From Caldimicrobium sp. (lineage in GTDB: Bacteria > Desulfobacterota > Thermodesulfobacteria > Thermodesulfobacteriales > Thermodesulfobacteriaceae): 46,707 nt of DNA. Shown here in pieces: positions 30,044-37,920 of this stretch. The position numbers were made by a program, and so were the translations under genes. Position 1 is the stretch's first letter; each line of letters begins with the position of its first letter. Location of the stretch: positions 1 through 46,707 of the forward strand of contig WYEG01000039.1 in assembly GCA_009903935.1 (NCBI GenBank). Direction: 5' to 3'. The notes under the pieces were generated by a model that saw nothing but the letters and a program-made list of their open reading frames with translations, did no database searches and was not told the DNA's origin.

Positions 30044-32752
30044 TCACGCAAAGAGTTGAGGCAACTCCTCGGAGAGGTTTTTCTGTACATAGACCATGTC
30101 CTCTTCGGAGCTTGAAACCTCAAACCCAAAAGCTTTGGCTAAACGAAGCATGGCAAGGTTATCCTTTCTGATTTCCATCCAAAGGGTTTTATAGCCGCAA
30201 AGGGTTGCCCATTGCAATAGCTTTTGCATTAAGACCTTTCCCAATCCTTTGCCCTGATAGTCATCCCTTACTTCAAAGGCAAGCTCGGCAGTGTCTTCAT
30301 AGGATTTGATTAGGTGACCAGCTCCGATGATTTCGGACTTCCCGTTGGAATTTTTGACCAAGGCTATAAGCGTCATCTCCTGGTCATAGTCTATATGGCA
30401 AAACCTTATCAACTCTTCGCGAGTAATCTTTCTACCTGGCTGGTTAAACCTAAGTTCGGTGGACTTTTCTGATAGCTTGTAAAAAAGTTCCTTCAACAAA
30501 GGTTCATCCTCCGGTTTTACCGGACGAATGAAAACCTCTGTGCCATCCTTTAGCCTTTCATGAAAGGAAAAATAGGAGGGATAAGGACAGATAGAAAGAT
30601 GAGAAGGGCAGAATAGGGAGGTAGGTTTTATATCTTCATAGAGAGCAACCTCTTCAAGGTCAACCTTTAAGTATTGAACAAGGACGCCCTGCCTGGTCAA
30701 AAGGAGAGGATTTATCACCACATTAGCTATCTCCGGAAAATCAACTATTAGCATGCTAAACTTTACCATTAAGCTTTCAAGCTCTTCGATCGGATACCCC
30801 TCAAGCTTTAGATGATGATAGATGATGGTTTCTTCTAAAAGCCTGCGGGCAATCGTTTGATTGAGAGGAGGTAGACCGATAGCTTGATCATAGCCAAGCT
30901 TAACCTCTTTACCGCCTATCCCAACCACAATAATAGCCCCGAAAACAGGGTCCTTCTTGCTACCAAGGAGAAGTTCGTATGTTTGTTCGGCTGTATAAGG
31001 GAAGATTAAAAGGTTTTTATCTAATCCTACCTTTTCGGCATAATCCCAAAGCTCCCTTGCCTCTCTTAAGAGGGATTTTTCAGTGTAAATACCCTGATGC
31101 TTTGTTTCAACCATTTGCTGTGCATAGGTTAGATATGGGGTCTCGTTCAAACATAAAGAAAGCGGATAGCCTAACTCTTCGGCAACGGCTAAGAGATCCT
31201 CTTCATTTCTTGCCATCCTGTACTTTGGAACTGGGATCCCATAAGCCTTTAACAACTCAAAGCCTTCGGAGAGGTTAAGATATGTTCTTCCCTTTTTTAA
31301 AGCTTGGAAAATGATCCTTTGAGCACGCTCCTTATCGGGGATAAAGTCTTCAAGGATGTTTGAAGGTGTTTCAAAAAGGAGGTCAATGTTATGCTCGTAT
31401 TGATATAGATAGTAAAAGGTTTTAATAGCCTGCTCTGGTGTATCAAAGACTGCCAATCCTTGTTCTAAAAGGTAGGTTTTTGCTTCTTCCACCTTTTTTG
31501 CCCCAAAAGGAACGATAAAAATCGGCTTTTTGATTGGCGAAGCCTTCCAGGCGGAAACTATACTCATTGCCAGTTCAAAAACTTTAAGTCTATGGGTTGG
31601 AGAAAGAAGGATGATGATAGCATCAAAATCTCTACTTTTTACCAGGCTCTCTAAAAGATTTTTGTAAACTGATGGTGGACTATCGCTTAACAATTTAATT
31701 GGATTATCAAGAGATTCGAGCGAGTTTGAAATCTTCGCGGAAAGTTCGGTTTTTAATTCTTGAGAAAGGTTGGGAAGGGGTAGGCGATATTCTCTTAAAA
31801 ACTTTAAGGCAATATCTGTAAGCCCTCCAGAATTTGAAACTAAAGCCAAACGAGGACCCTTAGGTCGTGATAGCTTTTCTAATCCTTCTGCTAAGTAAAA
31901 AAGGTCTTCTATGGTTGATACCTCTACCATGCCTGCCCGTTTAAAAGCGCTTGAATAGATCAAGTCTTCAGTTGCTATACCATCAAGGATGCTTGTGCAT
32001 TTACTTAGGCTTTCTATAGAAGATTTGGATTTGATCACGATCATCGGTTTACTTCTGGCAAAGCCTCGAACAGAACGTAAGAATTTTCTTCCCGACTCTA
32101 TGCTTTCTAAATGGATTAAGATGGCACGAGTTGAGGGGTCATAACCAAGGTAGTCGATGGCATCGGGTAAATCTACGTCAACCTTTTCCCCAAGGGAGAT
32201 GAAGGTGCTGAAGCCAAACCTTTTTTCTATCGCCCAATCAAGCAAGCCAATAGCCATGGTTGAACTGTCTGAGATAAAGCCGATGTGCCCTTGCGGTATT
32301 TCACCATCAAATAAACTGGCATTAAGGTTGAGGCTTGGAACGATAAAACCCAAGCTATTTGGACCAAGAGACCTGATACCATACTTTCTTGTAAGCAAAC
32401 GAATCTTTTGCAGTAGGTCTGTAGCGTTTGGCACCCTAAAGTTAAAATCAGGGTAGATCAGCAAAAGAGCCTTAACACCTTTTCTTTTGCAGTTTTCCAC
32501 CTCCTCAACCCAATGTTCAACCCCTCCAGCCAGTATGCAAAGGTCTATCTCCTTAGGAACTGCAAGCAGGTTTGGATAGGGTTCTATGCCAAAGAAGCTT
32601 TCACCATCAGGTGAGATGGGATACACTGTCCCTTTAAAGTTTCTCAGGATTAGGTTTTTAAAAAGGACTTCGCTTAAGTCCCTATCCTTAGGATGATGGA
32701 CAATGGCTATTCTTTTCGGTTTAAAAAGGGCGTTTAGGTTGTAAATCGACAT
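30044..32752 (-). CDS. Pat/YfiQ-like protein lysine acetyltransferase (inactive acyl-CoA synthetase + GNAT)
   Basis: 902 aa. An NDP-forming acyl-CoA synthetase-like region (CoA-binding and succinyl-CoA-synthetase-type domains, about 5-460, then an ATP-grasp region, about 475-705) is joined to a C-terminal GNAT domain (about 735-895) with VRDDYQGKGLGKVLMQKLL. This is the layout of Salmonella Pat/E. coli YfiQ, which acetylates acetyl-CoA synthetase and other proteins. The active synthetases carry a phosphorylated His in an SSHTGALAG motif; here the aligned stretch (about 250-260, KCTSILDGIA) has no His, matching the Pat subgroup. Starts 9 bp after the MBL-fold gene. Confidence 0.85.
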   Translation of the reverse strand: MSIYNLNALFKPKRIAIVHHPKDRDLSEVLFKNLILRNFKGTVYPISPDGESFFGIEPYPNLLAVPKEIDLCILAGGVEHWVEEVENCKRKGVKALLLIYPDFNFRVPNATDLLQKIRLLTRKYGIRSLGPNSLGFIVPSLNLNASLFDGEIPQGHIGFISDSSTMAIGLLDWAIEKRFGFSTFISLGEKVDVDLPDAIDYLGYDPSTRAILIHLESIESGRKFLRSVRGFARSKPMIVIKSKSSIESLSKCTSILDGIATEDLIYSSAFKRAGMVEVSTIEDLFYLAEGLEKLSRPKGPRLALVSNSGGLTDIALKFLREYRLPLPNLSQELKTELSAKISNSLESLDNPIKLLSDSPPSVYKNLLESLVKSRDFDAIIILLSPTHRLKVFELAMSIVSAWKASPIKKPIFIVPFGAKKVEEAKTYLLEQGLAVFDTPEQAIKTFYYLYQYEHNIDLLFETPSNILEDFIPDKERAQRIIFQALKKGRTYLNLSEGFELLKAYGIPVPKYRMARNEEDLLAVAEELGYPLSLCLNETPYLTYAQQMVETKHQGIYTEKSLLREARELWDYAEKVGLDKNLLIFPYTAEQTYELLLGSKKDPVFGAIIVVGIGGKEVKLGYDQAIGLPPLNQTIARRLLEETIIYHHLKLEGYPIEELESLMVKFSMLIVDFPEIANVVINPLLLTRQGVLVQYLKVDLEEVALYEDIKPTSLFCPSHLSICPYPSYFSFHERLKDGTEVFIRPVKPEDEPLLKELFYKLSEKSTELRFNQPGRKITREELIRFCHIDYDQEMTLIALVKNSNGKSEIIGAGHLIKSYEDTAELAFEVRDDYQGKGLGKVLMQKLLQWATLCGYKTLWMEIRKDNLAMLRLAKAFGFEVSSSEEDMVYVQKNLSEELPQLFA

Positions 32753-32761
32753 ACTCTTTTC

Positions 32762-33511
32762 TCAAAGAGTCAATCTTAACCCGTCGTAAGCGGCAACGAC
32801 TTTAAGGTTTAGCTCAGAACTCAAGTCCTTTGCTACCTTGAAAGGGTTTGCTCGGAGCATGGTCATCCCGAAATGGGTGATAACCGTTAGCTCCGGTCTT
32901 AAGCTCGCTAATAATTTTCGCACATCTTGGACCGAGAGATGAAGCACCCCCTCTTTAGGCTCATACCTTACTACATTCACGATTAAATAGTTCACTCCTT
33001 GAAATTCCGAAATAAGCTCTTCAAAAAAGGCAGTGTCAACAAGAAAACCAAGGCTTTTCCCATCCTTGAGGTTGAAGATAAAACCATAAGTTTCAGCTGA
33101 ATGAAGAAGCTTTTTTGTGGTTTTAAAACTAAACTTAGCGGTATGATAAGCCTCTTTCTCGGCTAAAAATATTGTTTCAGCTAAAGCCTCTTTTAGGTAA
33201 GAAAGAAGAACGCCCTCCTCCCAGGCTTCCTTTGGGATAAAAAGCCTTCCCCGTTTTTTAAGGGTGCCTTCAGTTATGGCATCAACGATCACATTAAGGT
33301 CTGCTGAGTGGTCAAGATGCTTGTGAGAGATAAGGATGTTTCTGATCTTCTCAACGGGTATCTTATGCTTGGCTAAATGGACGATGGTGCCAGGACCAGG
33401 GTCAATGAGGAGAAATTCTCCATCCTCTTCCAGCACCGTCCCGGCAGAGGCTCTAAGCTGTTTAGCCACTACATACCTCGCCCCAGCCGTCCCAAGTAGA
33501 TAAACATTCAT
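32762..33511 (-). CDS. Metallo-beta-lactamase-fold hydrolase
   Basis: 249 aa. Metal-binding SHKHLDHSAD (His-x-His-x-Asp-His type, here H-K-H-L-D-H), then VDTAFF with the bridging Asp and THFGMT supplying a C-terminal His. The glycine-rich start LLGTAGAR and LIDPGPGT resemble RNase Z/PqqB-like single-domain members. Substrate unknown. No ribosome site precedes the ATG, and a TAAAAT box lies 9 bp upstream, so it may be another leaderless gene, though the -35 is weak. It precedes the Pat-like gene in one transcript. Confidence 0.82.
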   Translation of the reverse strand: MNVYLLGTAGARYVVAKQLRASAGTVLEEDGEFLLIDPGPGTIVHLAKHKIPVEKIRNILISHKHLDHSADLNVIVDAITEGTLKKRGRLFIPKEAWEEGVLLSYLKEALAETIFLAEKEAYHTAKFSFKTTKKLLHSAETYGFIFNLKDGKSLGFLVDTAFFEELISEFQGVNYLIVNVVRYEPKEGVLHLSVQDVRKLLASLRPELTVITHFGMTMLRANPFKVAKDLSSELNLKVVAAYDGLRLTL

Positions 33512-33561
33512 GTTGCCATAATTTTACCAGAAGAAGCTAATTTAGAAAGACCTTTTTTAAA

Positions 33562-33647
33562 AATGTAGAAAAAATCCTCATATTTGGAACAAGACTAATT
33601 TTTAGATAAATCAAGTTTTTTAGAGATGAAGAATGGAGAAAAAATCC
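33562..33647. repeat. Pair of direct repeats upstream of the MBL-fold gene
   Basis: AATGTAGAAAAAATCC (33562-33577) and AATGGAGAAAAAATCC (33632-33647) differ at one base and lie 70 bp apart in the 150-bp gap between the GGDEF gene and the MBL-fold gene. They could be operator sites or a decayed duplication; AT-richness makes chance similarity possible. Confidence 0.35.
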
Positions 33648-33661
33648 ACAAAATGGTTTCA

Positions 33662-34927
33662 TTAATATATGATTTGATTTTTACCTAAGGACTTAGATTT
33701 GTAAAGCTTAAAATCAGCGCTTTTTAGCATCTCTTCAAGGTTTTCTTTGAGTTCGAGCTCAACTCCTGCAGAAAAGGTGTAGGGAAGTTGCACATTTTCA
33801 AAAGATGGTGGGTTTTGGGCTATAAATTCCCTAAATTTTTCGAGGTAAGAGAGAAAATTTTCTATATTATCGTAAAAACATATCAACACGAACTCTTCGC
33901 CCCCGTAACGGGCTATAATATCCGTATACCTTTTAAACCACTCTTTTAGCTTTTTACCGAAGTCGCATAGCACAAGGTCACCAGCCTGATGTCCATAGGT
34001 ATCGTTAATTTTCTTAAAGTCGTCTAAGTCAAACATCACCAAGGCAAGCTTTAGCCCCTTTCTTTTAGCTATTTGAAAAAGCTCGTTAGCCTTAGTAAAA
34101 AAGGTTTTTCGGTTGAGAAGTCCCGTTAAAGGGTCGTGGTTTGCTAAAAAGCTTAGCTCTCTTATGGCATCAAGGTAATCAAGTAGGTTGTTTACTCTAA
34201 CCTTAAGCTCCTCTTCAAGGAAGGGTTTTCTCAAAAAATCGTTAGCCCCAGCTTTTAAGAGCTGAGGGACAAAGATGCTTGTCACATAGGCGGAAATAAC
34301 AATAACCCCCACTTCATGCTTTGAATATCTTTTTCTTAGATTGATTAAAAGGTCTATAGCCTCCCGTTCAAGATAGTAGTCAAGTAGGATCAACTCAAAG
34401 GTTTCCCCTTTCTCGAATATAAGTTTTTCCGTTTCGGCTAAGGTCCCTGCTTGAAAGACATTAAGACCGATTGATTTTAAGGTCTTAGTGATAACCGTTT
34501 GGGCAAGTTTAGAATCTTCAACTACGAGGACGTTTGTATGCATATTCTTCAAGAGGCGTTTCACAGTTGAAATAATTATTTCAGAAAGATTGGGAATATT
34601 TTTTAAAAGGACATCTGCCACCCCAAGATTTATACAAAATTCTCTGATGGCTGGGTCATAAGCTCCTGTTAAGACAACCGTAGGAATATTGGACTTAACC
34701 AAGCACTCTATAGCCTCTCCTTTTTCAGCATCAGGAAGATGATAATCACAGATGGCAAGGTCAAAATTTTCTTTAAAAATTAGACCTTTAGCTTCGGAAA
34801 AGGACATGGCATTATTGACCTGAATTGTAGGAAGATAACGGGAAAATAATTTGTTTAAAGCTTTATGAAAAAAATGGTCGTCATCAACTATAAGAATTTT
34901 CTTGCCTTGAAGGAGGTTTGGCATCAT
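33662..34927 (-). CDS. REC-REC-GGDEF diguanylate cyclase (PleD-like)
   Basis: 421 aa. Two receiver domains (about 8-125 and 130-250), with phospho-acceptor Asp in LAICDYHLP and LILLDYYLE. The GGDEF domain (about 265-421) has NHDPLTGLLNR, FDLDDFKKINDTYGHQAGD and RYGGEEF. The inhibitory-site RxxD (RYTD) lies five residues before RYGGEEF, so product feedback by cyclic di-GMP is expected. This is the PleD architecture. Start MMP has no clear ribosome site. It is the last gene after the cysK-cysS-like fusion and the DNA glycosylase, 16 bp after the latter. Confidence 0.92.
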   Translation of the reverse strand: MMPNLLQGKKILIVDDDHFFHKALNKLFSRYLPTIQVNNAMSFSEAKGLIFKENFDLAICDYHLPDAEKGEAIECLVKSNIPTVVLTGAYDPAIREFCINLGVADVLLKNIPNLSEIIISTVKRLLKNMHTNVLVVEDSKLAQTVITKTLKSIGLNVFQAGTLAETEKLIFEKGETFELILLDYYLEREAIDLLINLRKRYSKHEVGVIVISAYVTSIFVPQLLKAGANDFLRKPFLEEELKVRVNNLLDYLDAIRELSFLANHDPLTGLLNRKTFFTKANELFQIAKRKGLKLALVMFDLDDFKKINDTYGHQAGDLVLCDFGKKLKEWFKRYTDIIARYGGEEFVLICFYDNIENFLSYLEKFREFIAQNPPSFENVQLPYTFSAGVELELKENLEEMLKSADFKLYKSKSLGKNQIIY

Positions 34928-34943
34928 AATTTTTGAAAAATAA

Positions 34944-35591
34944 TTAATCTTCCTGCTTTTCCAAGGGGCATCCGCTGCAGGAAGGAGACTTGGTTTTACA
35001 GTAGGTCTTTCCGCAGGCTACAAGCAAGGCATGAAACTCCTTAAAAAGGTTTAGGTCGGAAGGCAGGTTATTCATGAAAAATTCCTGAAGCTCATCATAG
35101 GTTATTTCTTCCGAGGCTAAAGAGTGTCTATGTAAAATCCTGTAGGTGTAGGCATCAACTACAAAGATTGGATAATCAAGAGCGTAGAGAAGGATGGAGT
35201 CAACCGTCTCCTTCCCAAGCCCCGAGACTCCTAAAAGCTCATCCCGAACCTTCTTTAAGTCTTTGCCGCGAAGCCTCTCTATTTCACCCTCGTATTTTTC
35301 AACAAGAAAGGATATAAAGTTTTTCAAGCGCTTAGCTTTAACATTGTAGCAGCCGCAGGGTCTGATGAGCTCCGCTAAGGTCTTTTGGTCAAGTTGGTAG
35401 AGTGCTCTTGGTGAAAGAAGACCCTTGGCTTTAAGTTTTTGGATAGCCCTTTCCACATTTTTCCAGTTTGTGCCTTGAGTAAGGATGGCACCTACGCAGA
35501 CTTCAAAAGGGGTTTCAGCAGGCCACCAGCCTTGCGGTCCAAAATGCTCAAACAAACGCTCATACATCTCAAGGAGAAGTTTAGAACTCAT
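34944..35591 (-). CDS. MagIII/endonuclease III-related DNA glycosylase
   Basis: 215 aa HhH-GPD protein. The helix-hairpin-helix is LLGVSGLGKETVDSILL (about 119-135) and the catalytic Asp is Asp146 in VVDAYTYR. The Lys that makes endonuclease III a lyase falls on Glu128, so a monofunctional glycosylase like Helicobacter MagIII (3-methyladenine) is favoured. Cys198, Cys205 and Cys208 have the C-x6-C-x2-C spacing of the [4Fe-4S] loop, but the chain ends before the usual fourth Cys; Cys193 may replace it. Its start overlaps the 3' end of the fusion gene by 11 bp, so translation is probably coupled. Confidence 0.85.
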   Translation of the reverse strand: MSSKLLLEMYERLFEHFGPQGWWPAETPFEVCVGAILTQGTNWKNVERAIQKLKAKGLLSPRALYQLDQKTLAELIRPCGCYNVKAKRLKNFISFLVEKYEGEIERLRGKDLKKVRDELLGVSGLGKETVDSILLYALDYPIFVVDAYTYRILHRHSLASEEITYDELQEFFMNNLPSDLNLFKEFHALLVACGKTYCKTKSPSCSGCPLEKQED

Positions 35592-37920
35592 AACGGAACT
35601 TCAAAACCCTTGTTTTTCCATCCTTCTCAAACAGGCGATAGCCAAGGCGAGAAAGCTCATCCCTTATTCTATCTGCCGTCTCATAATCTAATTCTTCCTT
35701 TGCTTTATCCCTTCTTTTAGCAAGCTCTAATATCTCCTTATCTAACACCTCTTCAGGAAAGGCAAGAATTTTATGGACTTTGTTGAATTCTTTAAGATAG
35801 GCAAAAAGAGAAGACTTAAACCCTATGGGTAAGCCTTCTTTTGTGGCCTGATAAACCCTTTTTAAAAGGGTTATAAGCTCCGATATCGCAAGAGGGGAGT
35901 TAAGGTCCTCCTTCAGGGCGTTTTCCCACTTAGCCTTAAAGCTCTCAAGAGACTGCCAAAGCCCTTCCTTTTGTTCTTCGGATAAGACTTTTTCTTCCGT
36001 GATGGCAATCTGTCCTAAATAGGTTTCAAGCTTCTCAAGGAGCCTTTTTGCCTGCTCAAGCGCTGAAAAACTAAGGTTTAGCTTACTTTTATAATGGGCT
36101 TGAAGAAAAACTAACCTTAGATGCCTTCCCTCGTATCCTTGTTTTTTGATATCTTCGATAGTTATTCGGTTCTCAGAGGAGAGCCTTTTACCCTCAAAGT
36201 AAGTTAGCCCCGTTGCCAAGTAATATCTTGCAAGCTCTTTGCCGGTTAAAGCCTTGGCTACTGCACGGGTATTTTCGATGTGAGGAAAGATCAGGTCTTC
36301 GCCTGAGATGAAGATATCAAAGGTTTCCCCAAGGTATCTTAAGGCAAGGCAAGCGCAATGGATGTGCCAGGTTGGACGAACCCTTCCAAAGGGAGTTTCC
36401 ACAAAATATCCAGCCTTCATCTCCAGAATATGCACCCTTTTAAGAAGGGCAAAATCAGCAGGCTCTTCTTTCTCGTATTCCTCAGCATCTATAGGCTCTC
36501 TGTCCTTCATCGTCTTTAAGTCAAGCTTTACAAGCTTCCCATACTCTGGAAATCTTGAAACATCAAAATAAACGGCTGAAAACTTTTCATAGGCTTTGTT
36601 CTTTTGCATTAGCTCCAAAGCAAAGTTTTTCATATCCTCTAAGTGTTCGCTAACCTTTGGACAGAGGTTTGGCTTATCAATGGCTAAAAACTCAAGGTCC
36701 TCAAAGAACTGAGCCTCGATTTCTGAGGTCAAATCTTTGAGGGGGCGGTTTTGGTTCAAGGCAGAAGCTATGGTTTTGTCGTCAAAATCGGTAAAGTTCA
36801 TAACCCAGAATACTTCATAGCCCTTATGTTCTAAATATCTTTTAAGGAGGTCTGCGGTCAAAAGTCTACGGTAAAGACCCAGGTGAGGTCTGATGTTAAG
36901 CGTTGGTCCGCAGGTGTATAGCTTAAGCCTGGCCTTTTCAAGAGGGATAAAGGGCTCACGCTTTCCGCTAAGGAGGTTCGAGAGGATTAAATCAGCCTTT
37001 GCCTCTTTTTCTTCAAAGGACCAAAGAGGGGTAGAAAGATAGCGCTCGCCAGAATCAGGGAATATAACGACGATCAATCCTTCATCTATCTCCTCAGCAA
37101 GCTTAAGAGCACCCGCTAAAGCACAGCCTGAGCTCATGCCAACAAAAATCCCTTCCTTCTTGGCAAGCCATCTTGCCATCTCGTAGGCTTCCTCATCAGG
37201 AACATTGATGACCCTATCAAGGAGGCTTCGGTCAAAGATACCCGGCGGGAAGGATTCTTTCATGTTTTTAAGTCCTTGAATTTTGTGCCCCGGATAAGGC
37301 TCAATGCCAACCACCTTGAAAGGCAAGCCAAAGTCCTTAGCATACCGGGCAATGCCCATTGCCGTCCCTGTTGTGCCAAGACCACAGACTACATACCGAA
37401 CTTTCCCCTCTGTTTGAGCCCAGACCTCTGGAGCAGTTCCACGGTAGTGGGCTTGCCAGTTTGCTGGGTTGTTAAACTGGTCAGGACAAAAGTATTTAGC
37501 AGGGTTTTCTCGAACAAGGTCGTAAACAAATTCAATGGCTCCGTCTGTGCCCTTTTTAGCAGGGGTCAAAATTATCTCTGCCCCGAAGGCTTGCATGATT
37601 TTTCTTCTCTCAACGGATGCAGACTCAGGCATGGCGATCATGCATTTGTAGCCCTTTACGGCACAAACTAAGGAAAGACCAATGCCCGTATTTCCGCTTG
37701 AAGCTTCTACCACTATTTTATCCTTTGTAAGAATGCCCTTAGCCTCAGCATCCTCTATCATGGAGAGGGCTATGCGGTCTTTAATAGAGCCTCCAGGGTT
37801 TACAGATTCAATCTTTCCCCAAATTTCGACCGTAGGCTTGACCTTAATCTTGTTTAGCCTTACAATAGGAGTGTTTCCAATCCTATGAAGAATGTTCTCA
37901 AATCGTATATAGGTTTGCAT
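35581..37920 (-). CDS. Cysteine synthase fused to a CysRS-like domain
   Basis: 779 aa. Residues 1-300 are a complete O-acetylserine sulfhydrylase: PLP Lys47 (GGSIKDR), SSGNTG (74-79), GLGTTGTAMG (181-190) and PDSGERYLST near 289-298. Residues 313-779 align along their whole length with cysteinyl-tRNA synthetase: LYTCGPT (Cys337), WVMNFTDFDDKTI, WHIHC (Cys522), FPHIEN (His547), and the C-terminal tail AKEELDYETADRIRDEL. The class I signatures are lost: HIGH is HLGL (346-349), KMSKS is RLSSE (579-583), the HGGG loop is FISG, and the fourth zinc ligand Glu is Thr551. Three zinc ligands remain. Cysteine synthesis is expected; tRNA charging is doubtful. Heads an operon with the glycosylase and GGDEF genes. 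Confidence 0.93.
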   Translation of the reverse strand: MQTYIRFENILHRIGNTPIVRLNKIKVKPTVEIWGKIESVNPGGSIKDRIALSMIEDAEAKGILTKDKIVVEASSGNTGIGLSLVCAVKGYKCMIAMPESASVERRKIMQAFGAEIILTPAKKGTDGAIEFVYDLVRENPAKYFCPDQFNNPANWQAHYRGTAPEVWAQTEGKVRYVVCGLGTTGTAMGIARYAKDFGLPFKVVGIEPYPGHKIQGLKNMKESFPPGIFDRSLLDRVINVPDEEAYEMARWLAKKEGIFVGMSSGCALAGALKLAEEIDEGLIVVIFPDSGERYLSTPLWSFEEKEAKADLILSNLLSGKREPFIPLEKARLKLYTCGPTLNIRPHLGLYRRLLTADLLKRYLEHKGYEVFWVMNFTDFDDKTIASALNQNRPLKDLTSEIEAQFFEDLEFLAIDKPNLCPKVSEHLEDMKNFALELMQKNKAYEKFSAVYFDVSRFPEYGKLVKLDLKTMKDREPIDAEEYEKEEPADFALLKRVHILEMKAGYFVETPFGRVRPTWHIHCACLALRYLGETFDIFISGEDLIFPHIENTRAVAKALTGKELARYYLATGLTYFEGKRLSSENRITIEDIKKQGYEGRHLRLVFLQAHYKSKLNLSFSALEQAKRLLEKLETYLGQIAITEEKVLSEEQKEGLWQSLESFKAKWENALKEDLNSPLAISELITLLKRVYQATKEGLPIGFKSSLFAYLKEFNKVHKILAFPEEVLDKEILELAKRRDKAKEELDYETADRIRDELSRLGYRLFEKDGKTRVLKFRYEF
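37838..37866 (+). promoter_or_regulatory. Promoter for the L,D-transpeptidase gene, inside the fusion gene
   Basis: TTGACC (37838-37843), 17-bp spacer, TACAAT (37861-37866). Predicted start near 37873, 11-12 nt before the ATG at 37885. It lies within the first 30 codons of the fusion gene on the other strand. Confidence 0.6.
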
